Source: a virus
Reading direction: 5' to 3' (one strand)
Virus record (IMG/VR): IMGVR_UViG_3300033388_007160
Coordinates: 22,020-86,019 of that record
DNA length: 64,000 nucleotides
This document shows positions 9,996 through 19,180 of the stretch, piece by piece; the first letter of the stretch is position 1; each line of letters begins with the position of its first letter. Both the position numbers and the translations under genes were made by a program. A model generated the notes under the pieces. The model worked only from the letters and a program-made list of their open reading frames with translations, searched no databases and was not told the DNA's origin.

Positions 9996-11018
9996 TTGCT
10001 CTTTCCGTTTTCAAGGGGCCCAAAAGGCAGCCATCTTGATGTAAAGACGCGCACCGAACACATTGTTGAGGTTACGAATACCGGTCAGGAACCTCAGCAG
10101 ATAGGCTCCATCACCATTGCCCCCGGCGAGACCGTGCAGCTTCCCTATGAGATAGCGAAGGCCCTCATCGGCAAGCCGAATTTCCGTGTTAGCTGGAATG
10201 TAGGCAGTGATGTGCGTGTGTTGCATGTTATCCGCTATCCGGGCCTCGGCGACCGGATTTTTGCTATGGCTGCCTGTTATGCCTTCCATCGGAACTTCCC
10301 CGAAGCCAAAATCTATTTTGAGACTTTCCCCAATGATAGAGTCTGGATTAACTGGGTGCCTTTCGTGGAATTCGGCAACCCGCCGGTGCCGCCAAGCAAA
10401 GCAGTCAATCTGGACAATGCCCCTACCGGCGGCGAAGATAGGTGCCGCCTTTACGGACGGCTGCTTGGCGTGGATGTATATGACATCCGCTTTCCTATCA
10501 GTGTGCCTAAGATCAGCATTGTGCCAGATAAACCTTATATCCTGTTTGCACCCTGCAATTCGGGGCGGGCCATGACGAGGTCACTGGCCCCTAAAGTCGT
10601 TCAGCATGTCCTGCAGTGTGATTTTGGCTACGACTTGGTACTTGTAGACCGGCAGCCTATTTATATGGACGGGCCAAGAGCTATCAATCTCACCGGCAAG
10701 ACAAGCCTGGCAGAACTGTGGTCACTTGCCCGATATGCAGAAGCTGTAATCTCGGTTGATACGGGTGTGGCCTGGATGGGAGCCTGCTTGGGCAAACCGA
10801 CACTGGTCTTCTTCAGCTACATAAATCCTGCTGAACGTGTGCAAACATGCCATACGGTTTGGGCGGTTGAACCTTCGGCTCCTTGTTGTCCCTGCGGCGA
10901 TAGGTTGCCGCCTATGCCCTGTGGAGTCAAAGCAGGCGATATTCCCATATGCATGAGGACATATACTCCTTGGGTGGTTGAAGCCAAGATACGAGAGTTT
11001 TTGTATGCGGCGCTATGA
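9996..11018 (+). CDS. Glycosyltransferase family 9 (heptosyltransferase-like)
   Basis: About 340 residues from the first possible codon (TTG 9996; start uncertain). Residues about 20-65 form a small beta domain (GSITIAPGETVQLP) not usual in the family. The GT-B part starts near residue 75 with a YPGLGDRIFAMA motif (GxGD-type) and has the donor-site segment ISVDTGVAWMGACLGKPT near residue 250, matching the GT9 pattern D(S/T)G...H/M..A..GKPT. GT9 enzymes transfer ADP-heptose and related sugars. A Cys cluster (CCPCG ... CGV) follows near the end. ATGA overlap with the next glycosyltransferase indicates an operon. Confidence 0.68.
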   Translation: MLFPFSRGPKGSHLDVKTRTEHIVEVTNTGQEPQQIGSITIAPGETVQLPYEIAKALIGKPNFRVSWNVGSDVRVLHVIRYPGLGDRIFAMAACYAFHRNFPEAKIYFETFPNDRVWINWVPFVEFGNPPVPPSKAVNLDNAPTGGEDRCRLYGRLLGVDVYDIRFPISVPKISIVPDKPYILFAPCNSGRAMTRSLAPKVVQHVLQCDFGYDLVLVDRQPIYMDGPRAINLTGKTSLAELWSLARYAEAVISVDTGVAWMGACLGKPTLVFFSYINPAERVQTCHTVWAVEPSAPCCPCGDRLPPMPCGVKAGDIPICMRTYTPWVVEAKIREFLYAAL

Positions 11019-12040
11019 GAAGGAAGATTCTGTTTCTGTTTCCGTCGAGTTCAATGGGTGGGGAACAACGATGGCTCGCCACACTGGCCCCGCGCTTGGA
11101 TAGGCTTGGCTTTGAGGTTCGAATCATATTCAATCGGGGTCATCGGAGCGACTTTTTCTACCACCTGCTTGAGAAGTATGCCATACCCGAAGCCTGCTAC
11201 TGGGCACCAGACTGGCGGCATTTTCATGAGCGCTACCCCGAAGTGATAGCAGAAGCCCTTGCTGCATACCGGCCCGATGTGCTGATAGTTGACCGTGCTG
11301 AAGCCCTGCATGATGTTTTCAAACAGCCCCAGCTTGACTACAAGCCGAAGGTCGTCTTTGTATGCCACACTATGGAAATGGCGATGATAAATCAAATCCG
11401 GCAGATTGATGAGCTTATTGACGAAGTGGTGGCCGTCTCCAATCGCATTGCAGAACTGATTGACTGGCGGCCTGTGCATGTAATCTGGAATGGCGTGGAG
11501 AAGCCGCAGGCCATACCGGGCTTTGATGTGCGTAAGCTACTGGGCATACCTGAGAGAGCTGAAGTTGTAGGTTTTATGGGCCGGGTAGATGCCAACAAAA
11601 GGCCAAGCTGGGTTATCGAGGCAGCCAAACGCTGTGGTTACTGGTCTTTGATTATTGGCCGAGGGGCCATCGTTCCCAAGCTGAAGGAAATGGCAGCCAC
11701 CACAACCAAGTTTATCCCCACTGAAGTCTGGTTCCCCGGCAACTGGTATCAGGCCATGACCCGTTTTGTGCTGGCTTCCATGCATGAAGGCTTTGGCCTA
11801 GTGCCCATAGAAGCGCTTCTATATGATGTGCCGGTGTATGTAACTCGTGTTGGCGACCTGCCTAATATCTTCGGAGACACTATCCGTTATTTCGATTCGC
11901 TTCAGGAGCTAATCGGTCTTCTGAGGCAATCGCCCTACGACATACGGCCTGCGAGGGCCATCATTGAAGAGAAATTATCGCCAGAGAGGATGGCAAAAGC
12001 CTATGCCAGACTATTCGAAGGTCAGGCTTCTTATCCATGA
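11015..12040 (+). CDS. Glycosyltransferase family 4 (GT-B fold)
   Basis: 341 residues. The N-terminal Rossmann domain begins with a strand and a Gly-rich loop (SSMGGEQRWLATLAPRLDRLG). The C-terminal domain starts near residue 180 (VVGFMGRVDANKRPS) and carries the family's E-x7-E motif around residue 258 (HEGFGLVPIEAL). GT4 enzymes are retaining transferases using nucleotide sugars. It starts at an ATGA overlap, so it is coupled to the GT9 gene. It probably acts on host envelope or virion glycans; the substrate is unknown. Confidence 0.78.
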   Translation: MRRKILFLFPSSSMGGEQRWLATLAPRLDRLGFEVRIIFNRGHRSDFFYHLLEKYAIPEACYWAPDWRHFHERYPEVIAEALAAYRPDVLIVDRAEALHDVFKQPQLDYKPKVVFVCHTMEMAMINQIRQIDELIDEVVAVSNRIAELIDWRPVHVIWNGVEKPQAIPGFDVRKLLGIPERAEVVGFMGRVDANKRPSWVIEAAKRCGYWSLIIGRGAIVPKLKEMAATTTKFIPTEVWFPGNWYQAMTRFVLASMHEGFGLVPIEALLYDVPVYVTRVGDLPNIFGDTIRYFDSLQELIGLLRQSPYDIRPARAIIEEKLSPERMAKAYARLFEGQASYP

Positions 12041-12974
12041 TATAACACACACGGCCAACTTTGGAGACTGGATGGTGGGCCAGTTTTTGCGCTTCTGGCT
12101 GGCCGAAAACTGCCCTAGCATACAGACACGATACCTAACAAGCGTGCCAAATACCCGTGGTGTATGGCTGAATGATAGGTTCTTTGAGGACTGGGACTGG
12201 CCGACGCACATACTGATTTTCGGCGGCTCGGTATGGTATGACGACCGCCGTTGGGTGTATGAACATGACTGGCTTGAGCGTCTACAGGACAATCAAAGGC
12301 TTTGCATCTGGGGCGGCATCCAAGTGCCCTTCACTCATCAAGAGAAGGTTAGGCCAGTTCTGGCGCGGGCTGATTTGGTCTTGACGCGTTTTGAAAGCGA
12401 AATACCCGTCCTCAAGGAACATTGCAGTGATGCCCACATAATGGTGGGCAGTGACCTTTGCTTCCTGCAAACGATAAAATGGAAGCCCAAGACGGGGCCT
12501 GCGGTGATTGCAGGCCACCTCATCAAAGAATTTGAACCATATCAATCGCTGTGGGTAGAGACATTGCGTTCTGCTTTGGGCTGCCAAGTCAGGATTGCGG
12601 GTGTTTGTTGTTTGGACGGCACACCGGCAACCAATCCCTGGGTTGTGCCCTTCCCAATGTTCTGGAATTGGCTGTTTGATTGCTGTCTGGCCGCTTGCAC
12701 AGCCCTTCATGCAGGCATCCTCGCAGCAGCCATGTGCACGCCGCTTGTCTTAATTGACTTGCAGGGAAGGCCGATGAGCAAGTATCGCTTCATGGGCTTG
12801 GAATTCGAGTCGGTGACGGGTTTCTATCCTACTGTCAGGCCTTCTGAACCGACGCCCGAAGTTGTTCAGGCAGCATATGAATTGCCATTCGCCCTGCGTG
12901 AAGAATATGCTAAACTTAAAGCAGAACAGGCCCGAAGGGGACTGGGGGAGCTGAGGGCATGGCTGACGAGCTAA
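12003..12974 (+). CDS. Polysaccharide pyruvyltransferase-like protein
   Basis: About 323 residues. ATG 12003 is preferred to the more upstream Met because an AGAGAGG ribosome-like stretch precedes it. Features of the WcaK/CsaB family are visible: an N-terminal NFGD segment, GGSVWYDD near residue 73, a VLTRFES segment corresponding to the family's R-(D/E)-S region, a GSDLCF strand, and a late segment with a conserved-looking His (ACTALHAG). The family adds pyruvate ketals to surface polysaccharides. It sits between two glycosyltransferases and a phosphoesterase, so a glycan role fits. Similarity is moderate. Confidence 0.5.
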   Translation: MPDYSKVRLLIHDITHTANFGDWMVGQFLRFWLAENCPSIQTRYLTSVPNTRGVWLNDRFFEDWDWPTHILIFGGSVWYDDRRWVYEHDWLERLQDNQRLCIWGGIQVPFTHQEKVRPVLARADLVLTRFESEIPVLKEHCSDAHIMVGSDLCFLQTIKWKPKTGPAVIAGHLIKEFEPYQSLWVETLRSALGCQVRIAGVCCLDGTPATNPWVVPFPMFWNWLFDCCLAACTALHAGILAAAMCTPLVLIDLQGRPMSKYRFMGLEFESVTGFYPTVRPSEPTPEVVQAAYELPFALREEYAKLKAEQARRGLGELRAWLTS

Positions 12975-14548
12975 TTGACGTGGGCAGCAAGTTAACCGAA
13001 GAAGAGCTTGAATTATTCGCCAAATTGCTCGACTTTTACCAGAATTATGAACTTTACCAGCGATTGCCTTTAGCCACCAAGGCTGTCGTCTGGCAAATGG
13101 TGTATCAGTTATGCAGGAAGTCGGCAGCCTGGGTGGCTGCTTTCTTTGGGATTAAATACAACACGGCAAGGGCTTTGCTACGCAATCGGGGCCTGAAGGC
13201 TTCAGGCATTCGGGCCAGGCCGCCGTGGGACTATTACTATGACAGGGCAGCAGCGCTGGTGATGGAAGGCAAAGTTAAGCCGGTCTTGCAGGAACTCCGC
13301 GAGGAAATGCTGGGCGGTCCCTATGACCCCAAAGAAGGTGCCATTGAAGCCCTGCGTGAAGCAAGATTGAAACAGCAGGCAGCCCAGGCTCAAGCAAAAC
13401 AGCCGACCGAACAGCTTCCGAACGAAGAGAATGAAGATGAAGGCAAAGAAGATATCCTGCCCAATGAGGATGTAGCTAAGCTTGATTATTATCGGGCACG
13501 ATGTGCGAAGCTTGAACGACGGCTTGAGCGCCTGCAACAGCAATACATCCGCTTACAGATGACCTGGGAACGATTCTCAGAGTATGTGCTGGAGAAACTG
13601 GCCCCCTATCCGAAGCAAGATTACCCGGATGTTCCTCCGGCCAGAAGCACCAAAGACCCACATATAGCCATGATGGATTTGTCGGATATACACGTAGGTG
13701 AGCTGGTTCGGGCCGAAGAAACAATGGGCCTAGCCGCTTACGATTGGGAAACATTCCTGCGTCGTAAGAAGGCCTACATGGAAGGCCTCGTGCGAGTTGT
13801 TGAAGACGTGCGTGAAGACCATCCCATACATATAGGCATAATTCACGCTCTTGGCGACTGGGCCACCGGCGAACGCAACTTCCCTTTGCAACTCGCCCAG
13901 CTTGACAAATTCTTGAACGAGCAGATTATCGAAGGTTCCGCTGAGTTGGCCGAGATGATACAGTTCATGGCAACCCTGTTCCCCAAGCTATATATTTACG
14001 CCGTCCCCGGCAATCATTCTGCAGGCAAAGACCTCACGATGACCCTTGACCTGCTGGTTTATCATACCATAGCAACGCTGCTGCGAGACCAGGATAACAT
14101 CAAGTTTGTCATCAGCAAGTCGCCGTATCTCGGCTATGAGCTTTCGCCTCAGTATGTGCCGATTGAATACAAGCACGATAACTGGTGCTGGCGTTATCTG
14201 ATAACACACGGGCATATGGTTAGAAGGCATTATGGCATACCGTATTATGGCCTCGACCGGCTGGTCGCCAAGATAACAAAGACCACGGGCGTGGTCTGGG
14301 ATGCCGTCTTCGCAGCCCATCATCATGAAGAGGCCCGCACACGTCACTGGTGGGTTAATGGCTCTTGGGTAGGGGGCAGCAAACTGAGCGTGGAGAAGAT
14401 GCAGGCTGCCGAACCTGCCTGTCAGTGGTTCAGGCTATGGCATCCCCACTGGGGCATAAGCTGGCAGCTTGAAATCTATTTGGAGAATCCACAGCAGAAG
14501 CTCATGCCGGATGAAGATGGCATCTTTGGGCCAGCGTTTAAGCAGTGA
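12959..14548 (+). CDS. HTH + coiled coil + calcineurin-like metallophosphoesterase
   Basis: 529 residues. Residues about 45-80 form a helix-turn-helix-like unit (AAWVAAFFGIKYNTARALLRN). Residues 110-180 are charged linker and 180-210 a coiled coil. The catalytic domain follows with all metal-binding motifs in order: DIH (about 243), GDW (about 299), GNH (about 351), THGH (about 417) and AHHH (about 454). This is the calcineurin-like phosphoesterase family, which hydrolyses phosphodiesters or phosphomonoesters. The N-terminal half suggests recruitment to DNA. ATG 12959 overlaps the preceding gene by 16 bp. Confidence 0.78.
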   Translation: MADELIDVGSKLTEEELELFAKLLDFYQNYELYQRLPLATKAVVWQMVYQLCRKSAAWVAAFFGIKYNTARALLRNRGLKASGIRARPPWDYYYDRAAALVMEGKVKPVLQELREEMLGGPYDPKEGAIEALREARLKQQAAQAQAKQPTEQLPNEENEDEGKEDILPNEDVAKLDYYRARCAKLERRLERLQQQYIRLQMTWERFSEYVLEKLAPYPKQDYPDVPPARSTKDPHIAMMDLSDIHVGELVRAEETMGLAAYDWETFLRRKKAYMEGLVRVVEDVREDHPIHIGIIHALGDWATGERNFPLQLAQLDKFLNEQIIEGSAELAEMIQFMATLFPKLYIYAVPGNHSAGKDLTMTLDLLVYHTIATLLRDQDNIKFVISKSPYLGYELSPQYVPIEYKHDNWCWRYLITHGHMVRRHYGIPYYGLDRLVAKITKTTGVVWDAVFAAHHHEEARTRHWWVNGSWVGGSKLSVEKMQAAEPACQWFRLWHPHWGISWQLEIYLENPQQKLMPDEDGIFGPAFKQ

Positions 14549-14551
14549 AAC

Positions 14552-15529
14552 ATGGCGGATCAGAAAATCGGTAAACAGAGGCTCATCCTTGGAGATTGCC
14601 GCGAGGTGCTTCGCGAATTACACCTCGAAGGTGTGTCTCTTGTCCTTACCGATCCACCGTATGGTCACAAACTGACCGAATGGGATAACTGGCCTGACAA
14701 GCAGGTCTGGCGGTTGTGCTACGAGGCGATGCTTCCTGGGGCTGCTCTGCTGAGTTTTATGGCTAACCGGGGCAATAAGCTTGCTCGCCTAGTAGCAGAG
14801 CTCGAAGAAGCAGGATTTGAGACCGATTGGCCTTGGCTATATTGGGCACAAGGCAATGGTCTACCCAAAGCGAAAGGCGAGAGACCTAAGGGGAAACTAG
14901 CGCTGAAGCCAGCGGTGCAACCGATCGTGCATGTGCGAAAGCCGGGCGATCCTATCCCATACGATATTGGCTCGGCGACCATTCCCTTTCGTGATGAGCA
15001 GGACGCAAGCACAGCAAGAAGAAACAGAACTCAATGGTGGGAAAGTCTGTCAGCAGCACAAGCAGCAGCTAATCGTAGTCTCTGGGATGGTCCTCAACAG
15101 AAGCGACTGCTGAGTGGGCGGTATCCTGCTGAGCTTGTCTGCATTGGTGTCCCTGGCGAATGGGCCAAGTACTTCGACATCACCAACTGGGCGCTTGCGT
15201 ACTTTCCAGATGAACGCCAAGGTTCGCTGTGCTGGCTGCAGCATAGCGGAGCACCAGATGGGCGCAATAGACACCCGACACGCAAACCAGTACGGCTATT
15301 AGCATGGCTAATTAAGTTGTTTAGTGCTCAGTTCGTACTAGACCCATTTGCAGGCAGTGGAAGCATCGCAGTCGCTTGTGAGCTACTGGGAATACCTGGT
15401 GTGCATATTGAAGTACAGCGTGAGTATTTCCGTATTATGTGCGGGCGTGTAAAATGGGCAGTCGAACAAAAGAGAAACTGCGACAAACAGCAAGACAAAG
15501 AACAACTACGCCTTTGGCAACTCTCCTAA
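14552..15529 (+). CDS. DNA methyltransferase (DPPY type, likely N6-adenine)
   Basis: 325 residues. The catalytic motif IV DPPY is at about residue 33 and the AdoMet-binding motif DPFAGSG at about 266; the order IV then I defines the beta class. DPPY usually indicates N6-adenine methylation. The region between (about 80-230) is the target recognition domain; no family match was recognised. By eye it has fewer GGCC tetramers than its neighbours, consistent with recent acquisition. It starts 3 bp after the phosphoesterase stop. The likely role is self-protection from host restriction. Confidence 0.82.
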   Translation: MADQKIGKQRLILGDCREVLRELHLEGVSLVLTDPPYGHKLTEWDNWPDKQVWRLCYEAMLPGAALLSFMANRGNKLARLVAELEEAGFETDWPWLYWAQGNGLPKAKGERPKGKLALKPAVQPIVHVRKPGDPIPYDIGSATIPFRDEQDASTARRNRTQWWESLSAAQAAANRSLWDGPQQKRLLSGRYPAELVCIGVPGEWAKYFDITNWALAYFPDERQGSLCWLQHSGAPDGRNRHPTRKPVRLLAWLIKLFSAQFVLDPFAGSGSIAVACELLGIPGVHIEVQREYFRIMCGRVKWAVEQKRNCDKQQDKEQLRLWQLS

Positions 15530-15580
15530 AAAGAAGGAAGAAAATAATTCCCACGATTCCGAAATAGAAGAAAAGAAAAA

Positions 15581-15817
15581 ATGGCACTAAAGCAGCGGCA
15601 AAACCAAGTTTGTGCCTTAGACTTCGCGGATATACTTGGTTCGATAGGCTATCTCGTGCTGTATGCGTCGGGAGACGATGGTGACAGGTTGTTTGTGTTT
15701 CAGCGGCCCAACCGGCCTCAAGATGAGCTTGCGCCGCTTTGTATTCTTGAGATTGATGAAGAGGGGAACATCAGTGCCGATGACATTGAAGCTTCGCTCA
15801 ACTGGAAGCTGCGATAA
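15581..15817 (+). CDS. Small uncharacterised acidic protein
   Basis: 78 residues with an ATG preceded by a purine-rich GAAGAAAAG stretch. The sequence is balanced and protein-like (IGYLVLYASGDDGDRLFVFQR), with an acidic C-terminal half. No known family. It is the last gene before the hairpin at 15825 and the promoter at 15915, so it closes the first operon. Confidence 0.5.
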   Translation: MALKQRQNQVCALDFADILGSIGYLVLYASGDDGDRLFVFQRPNRPQDELAPLCILEIDEEGNISADDIEASLNWKLR

Positions 15818-15824
15818 AAATTAC

Positions 15825-15847
15825 AGGGGCCTCGGTGTGAGGCCCCT
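15825..15847 (+). terminator. Hairpin closing the first operon
   Basis: A perfect 9-bp stem (AGGGGCCTC / GAGGCCCCT) around a GGTGT loop lies 8 bp after the stop of the previous gene. There is no T tract, so intrinsic termination would be weak; it could instead block RNase or be a protein site. Confidence 0.5.
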
Positions 15848-15848
15848 C

Positions 15849-16000
15849 GTGGCACAGACAAGGAGTGGCGGTAAGCAGCACAAAGCCGCTAGCCAAGCGA
15901 ACCCCCACTCTCACTTGACATTATACCACACTAGGCATATAATTCAAACGCAAAATTTAAGTAGGGGAGAGTGGCACAAGACAAGGGGTGGACGGTAAGC
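15849..16000 (+). repeat. Direct repeat pair flanking the replication promoter
   Basis: The leader GTGGCACA-GACAAGGAGTGG-CGGTAAGC occurs at 15849-15876 and, with one substitution and two inserted bases, at 15971-16000, where it ends 1 bp before the ATG of the next gene. The second copy supplies that gene's ribosome site; the first has no start codon after it. The promoter lies between the copies. Confidence 0.6.
15915..15943 (+). promoter_or_regulatory. Perfect consensus sigma-70-type promoter
   Basis: TTGACA (15915-15920), a 17-bp spacer and TATAAT (15938-15943) match the vegetative consensus at every position. The predicted start is about 15950, giving a leader of about 50 nt before ATG 16002. 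It would drive the replication operon with host RNA polymerase soon after infection. Confidence 0.85.
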
Positions 16001-16001
16001 G

Positions 16002-19000
16002 ATGAAAACAAAGCTAAGACTAAAAGCAGACAACCGGAAGCTCACCAAACAGATTGTCCGAGGCAAGCCCCTCGACCGCCCCGTAGTAGTCAAGTGCCAT
16101 CATGTAACTATTGAGAGGAATAACGCTGAGTCTCTGGCGAAGAATCTTGAAGGTGTCCACTACCGCAGGCCTTCCCGCAATCGTGAGAATTATCCCATCA
16201 TGGAGTGTCTGCAGAAGTTGGGCCAGGGCCGGATTGTAGGCTTCGGCACCAAGCGCAAGCACCGCAAGCGCAAGACACGGTATGAACTGCTCAGCCAGAA
16301 CAATCCCCACTCGGCTTACAGCAAAATCAAAGCTTATATGCAACAATATCCCGGCCTGCTGAAGGATGACCCCAAGCAATGGGCCGAACAGCTCAAAGGC
16401 ATGGGTTATTGCGGGAAGACTTACCTGCGCGTCATGGCCCAGATGGTCAAAGACCGCATACTCATCTGGACGTATGATAATTACACTGAAGGCTGGCGCG
16501 TTGCCACCAAAGACGACCCCGATTGGGTGCCACGGTTCCCGTTGTATCCCTGGGCATTCGTGTTTGCCTGGCTGGCTGCGGGCCGCAGCATACTTGACCT
16601 CAAGCTCGACTGGATGACCTACGGTTATAGCCCCGCTGAGATAGATGAAGGATTGCGGTTCCTGCGCAAGCATGGTTTAGTGCAGGTTGATGAGAAGGGA
16701 CATCTGCAACCCAATGTTGAACCCACAGGCTATCGGCGGGCCGTCGAATACGAAGACACAGGCGACCCCATCTTTGAGGTCTGCAAAACTGGGCTGTGGG
16801 AACAGCGGAAGAAGTTGCCTCGTATGCCCAAGGTGCAACAATACCTTTACGTGATAGCTTTGGCCTATGCCGTGGCCTTCCCCGAAAGGCTGATAGAATA
16901 CTGCAAGAGTCTGGCCTGGACACGTTTGCGCAACTTAAAACTCGACTTATCACCGTGTGCTTATGGCGATTTGCAGCTCGTCAGAAGAGTGGGCCGCAAT
17001 GAGCGCCGCAAGGGCAAGCACAACCGTTACCCCAATGCTACACTGCAAAATCTGCTGGCCCTTATCAAGCGCTATAAGCTCACCATCGTGGAACCGGAAC
17101 TCCTGGCCGAAGCCCTCGGCATCACCGCCCGCCACGCCCATCGCCTCCTCTGGCGGGCACATGAGCTGGGCCTGTTAACAATTGTGAACATCTATCGCCG
17201 CCCCGGCTCAAGGGCATATCTTTACCGCGTTTCATTTAATTTTGCAGCGCCGGATAAAAACTGTCGCGTAAAGTGCGATTTCGGGACAAGCAATTCCCCC
17301 TCATACTCCCCCTATAAGCTCTTTAGTACTCCTAGTACAAGTACGATTGATTCGAAGGCAAGTAAGGGAGGGCACGGGCCCGGCCAGCAGGCCGTTGGCC
17401 TGCCGGGATTGCTGTTTGGGGAGAAGTATATAGCTTACAAGAGAGGGAAAGGAAAAAAGCTTTGGGGGAGGGTTTTGGGCGTGCTGGGGGTGGAGGGTTT
17501 GGGCCGGGGCCTTGCGTTATTTGCCAAGCATCTGGAAATAGAAAAACTTAAGGCCTGGGGGTGGAGGAGAGGTCACCCATATGAGGTGCTGGTAGGCAGG
17601 TTTGAGAGGTTTGAGGAAGGATGGAAGCAAGCGCTTGTGAAATTTTTCACAGGCAGGGAAGAGGGAGGGGGTGTGGAGGGGTTTGTTGGGCTTGTGCTGG
17701 CGTGGTTGAACGGGGAGTGGCGGGTGGTATGTGGCCTGCTGGAGGAGTATGTGGATTGGCTTTATAAGAGGGCCACGCAGTTGGGACATGATGGCAGACG
17801 CAAGCTGGCCTGGTGGACGATGCAGGATTACCGGAAGGCACGGGACTTGCTGGAAGAGGCCCGGCAACGGCCCATAGACTACATCCTTCGCTTCTGGTAT
17901 GGTTATTGCACGGGCTTCCGCTGGGTGGATGACGCCATTGAAAGGTGGGCTTTGAGGTTTACCGGCCAGGCTATGCGGCTATACTTACTGCGGGGTGCTA
18001 AAACTTTCTACATCAGTGACGAGGGACATGTTATGGCGCTTGACGGGCGGAAGGAAGCAAGTGGCAACGGCATCCACATGCACACGGATTACGGCACGCT
18101 CGACCCCAAGCCCAGGCGCAAGACGAAGCCTACCATCCGTGAGCAGGAGGCCATCCCCAACCAGGGGATAGATTTGACTGCTGCCCTGAAGGAGGCATCG
18201 GAGGCCGAAGAAGAGGCTTCTGTTGATGAAGAAGTTAAAGGCCAGGATGAAGTGGTTATCGTTCAGAGGCCAGGGGAAAGCTGGTCACTGCCCCTCGGCC
18301 CCAACCGGCCCAAGCACATAAGAGTCAAGACAGAAGACGGCCAGACCATCATCTGCTACGAGCTTGATGAAGAAGTGGATGTATACAGGATAGCTTCCTA
18401 TCCGGGCACCGGTGGCCTCGATGAAGGCATGTATGTGCCCCAGTGTGCCGAGGAATTCTGGCGCTTGCCGCCTGATGCCCCCATCGCCATACTTGAATCC
18501 CGGCTGCCTACTCATTTGCGCTATCTGGCCCGTTACCGCCAGATTAAGCAGAAATTCCGCGAAGCCAAGCAGATTGAGGATTTGCTGACCCGCAGCATGC
18601 CAAGGAATACAACCTACGGCCTCGGCCTGATAGGTATCGTCACTGACTGGTATCTGTGGTATATCAAGAAGCAACGTGTGCGACACTGGACGCCGGAATG
18701 GTATCTTGCTTACGGGGAAGTTTTGCTGAAAGCCTGTCACTACTATGCGGCCCCCGGCGAACCTGCAGGCCTTAAGATTGGGGCTGCTGAAACCTGGCAG
18801 AAGGCTTTACAGGGCCAGGCGGTATCGCCCGTCGAGCTGGCCGATGCCTATGACCGCCTGACAATGGTCACGCCCATTGAGTCCAGTGTTGCTCGCCATA
18901 TGAACCAGCCTTGGCGGGGCATGTGGGATTGGTTCTGGAATTGGGTGTTGAAGGGTATGCCCGAAGATGAGAAGTATAAGGCGTTGCACAACGTGATTGT

Positions 19001-19145
19001 GGCCTGCCAGAGAGGTCATGAGAAATATGATGTTGAAACCTATTGCGATGACCTGACCGGCCTTGCCGTAATAGAAGCTTTCGACGACTTTGATGCTGAC
19101 GCGATACGGGAAGCCCTGCGACGTTACGGCGACCCCCGAAGCTAA
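16002..19145 (+). CDS. Large wHTH protein, candidate replication initiator
   Basis: 1,047 residues. Residues about 365-410 form a winged-helix-like unit (LLAEALGITARHAHRLLWRAHELGLL plus a basic wing). The N-terminus is strongly basic (residues 1-100). About 727-755 is an acidic linker. The rest is rich in Trp and Tyr and unrecognised. Position right after the strongest promoter and before the primase-helicase suggests an initiator or loader, by analogy with other phages. The codons for residues about 480-590 are unusually G-rich on the + strand and poor in GGCC, unlike the flanks, which may mark an inserted segment. No nuclease or ATPase motif is visible. Confidence 0.5.
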   Translation: MKTKLRLKADNRKLTKQIVRGKPLDRPVVVKCHHVTIERNNAESLAKNLEGVHYRRPSRNRENYPIMECLQKLGQGRIVGFGTKRKHRKRKTRYELLSQNNPHSAYSKIKAYMQQYPGLLKDDPKQWAEQLKGMGYCGKTYLRVMAQMVKDRILIWTYDNYTEGWRVATKDDPDWVPRFPLYPWAFVFAWLAAGRSILDLKLDWMTYGYSPAEIDEGLRFLRKHGLVQVDEKGHLQPNVEPTGYRRAVEYEDTGDPIFEVCKTGLWEQRKKLPRMPKVQQYLYVIALAYAVAFPERLIEYCKSLAWTRLRNLKLDLSPCAYGDLQLVRRVGRNERRKGKHNRYPNATLQNLLALIKRYKLTIVEPELLAEALGITARHAHRLLWRAHELGLLTIVNIYRRPGSRAYLYRVSFNFAAPDKNCRVKCDFGTSNSPSYSPYKLFSTPSTSTIDSKASKGGHGPGQQAVGLPGLLFGEKYIAYKRGKGKKLWGRVLGVLGVEGLGRGLALFAKHLEIEKLKAWGWRRGHPYEVLVGRFERFEEGWKQALVKFFTGREEGGGVEGFVGLVLAWLNGEWRVVCGLLEEYVDWLYKRATQLGHDGRRKLAWWTMQDYRKARDLLEEARQRPIDYILRFWYGYCTGFRWVDDAIERWALRFTGQAMRLYLLRGAKTFYISDEGHVMALDGRKEASGNGIHMHTDYGTLDPKPRRKTKPTIREQEAIPNQGIDLTAALKEASEAEEEASVDEEVKGQDEVVIVQRPGESWSLPLGPNRPKHIRVKTEDGQTIICYELDEEVDVYRIASYPGTGGLDEGMYVPQCAEEFWRLPPDAPIAILESRLPTHLRYLARYRQIKQKFREAKQIEDLLTRSMPRNTTYGLGLIGIVTDWYLWYIKKQRVRHWTPEWYLAYGEVLLKACHYYAAPGEPAGLKIGAAETWQKALQGQAVSPVELADAYDRLTMVTPIESSVARHMNQPWRGMWDWFWNWVLKGMPEDEKYKALHNVIVACQRGHEKYDVETYCDDLTGLAVIEAFDDFDADAIREALRRYGDPRS

Positions 19146-19180
19146 GCGATGCCCAAAAGCTTTTGAGGTGAAGCCCAGCA

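Noticed and set aside
17517-17867. - strand Pro-rich ORF inside the putative initiator gene
   Set aside because: Composition is what the complement of a G-rich coding stretch gives; no ribosome site or motif.
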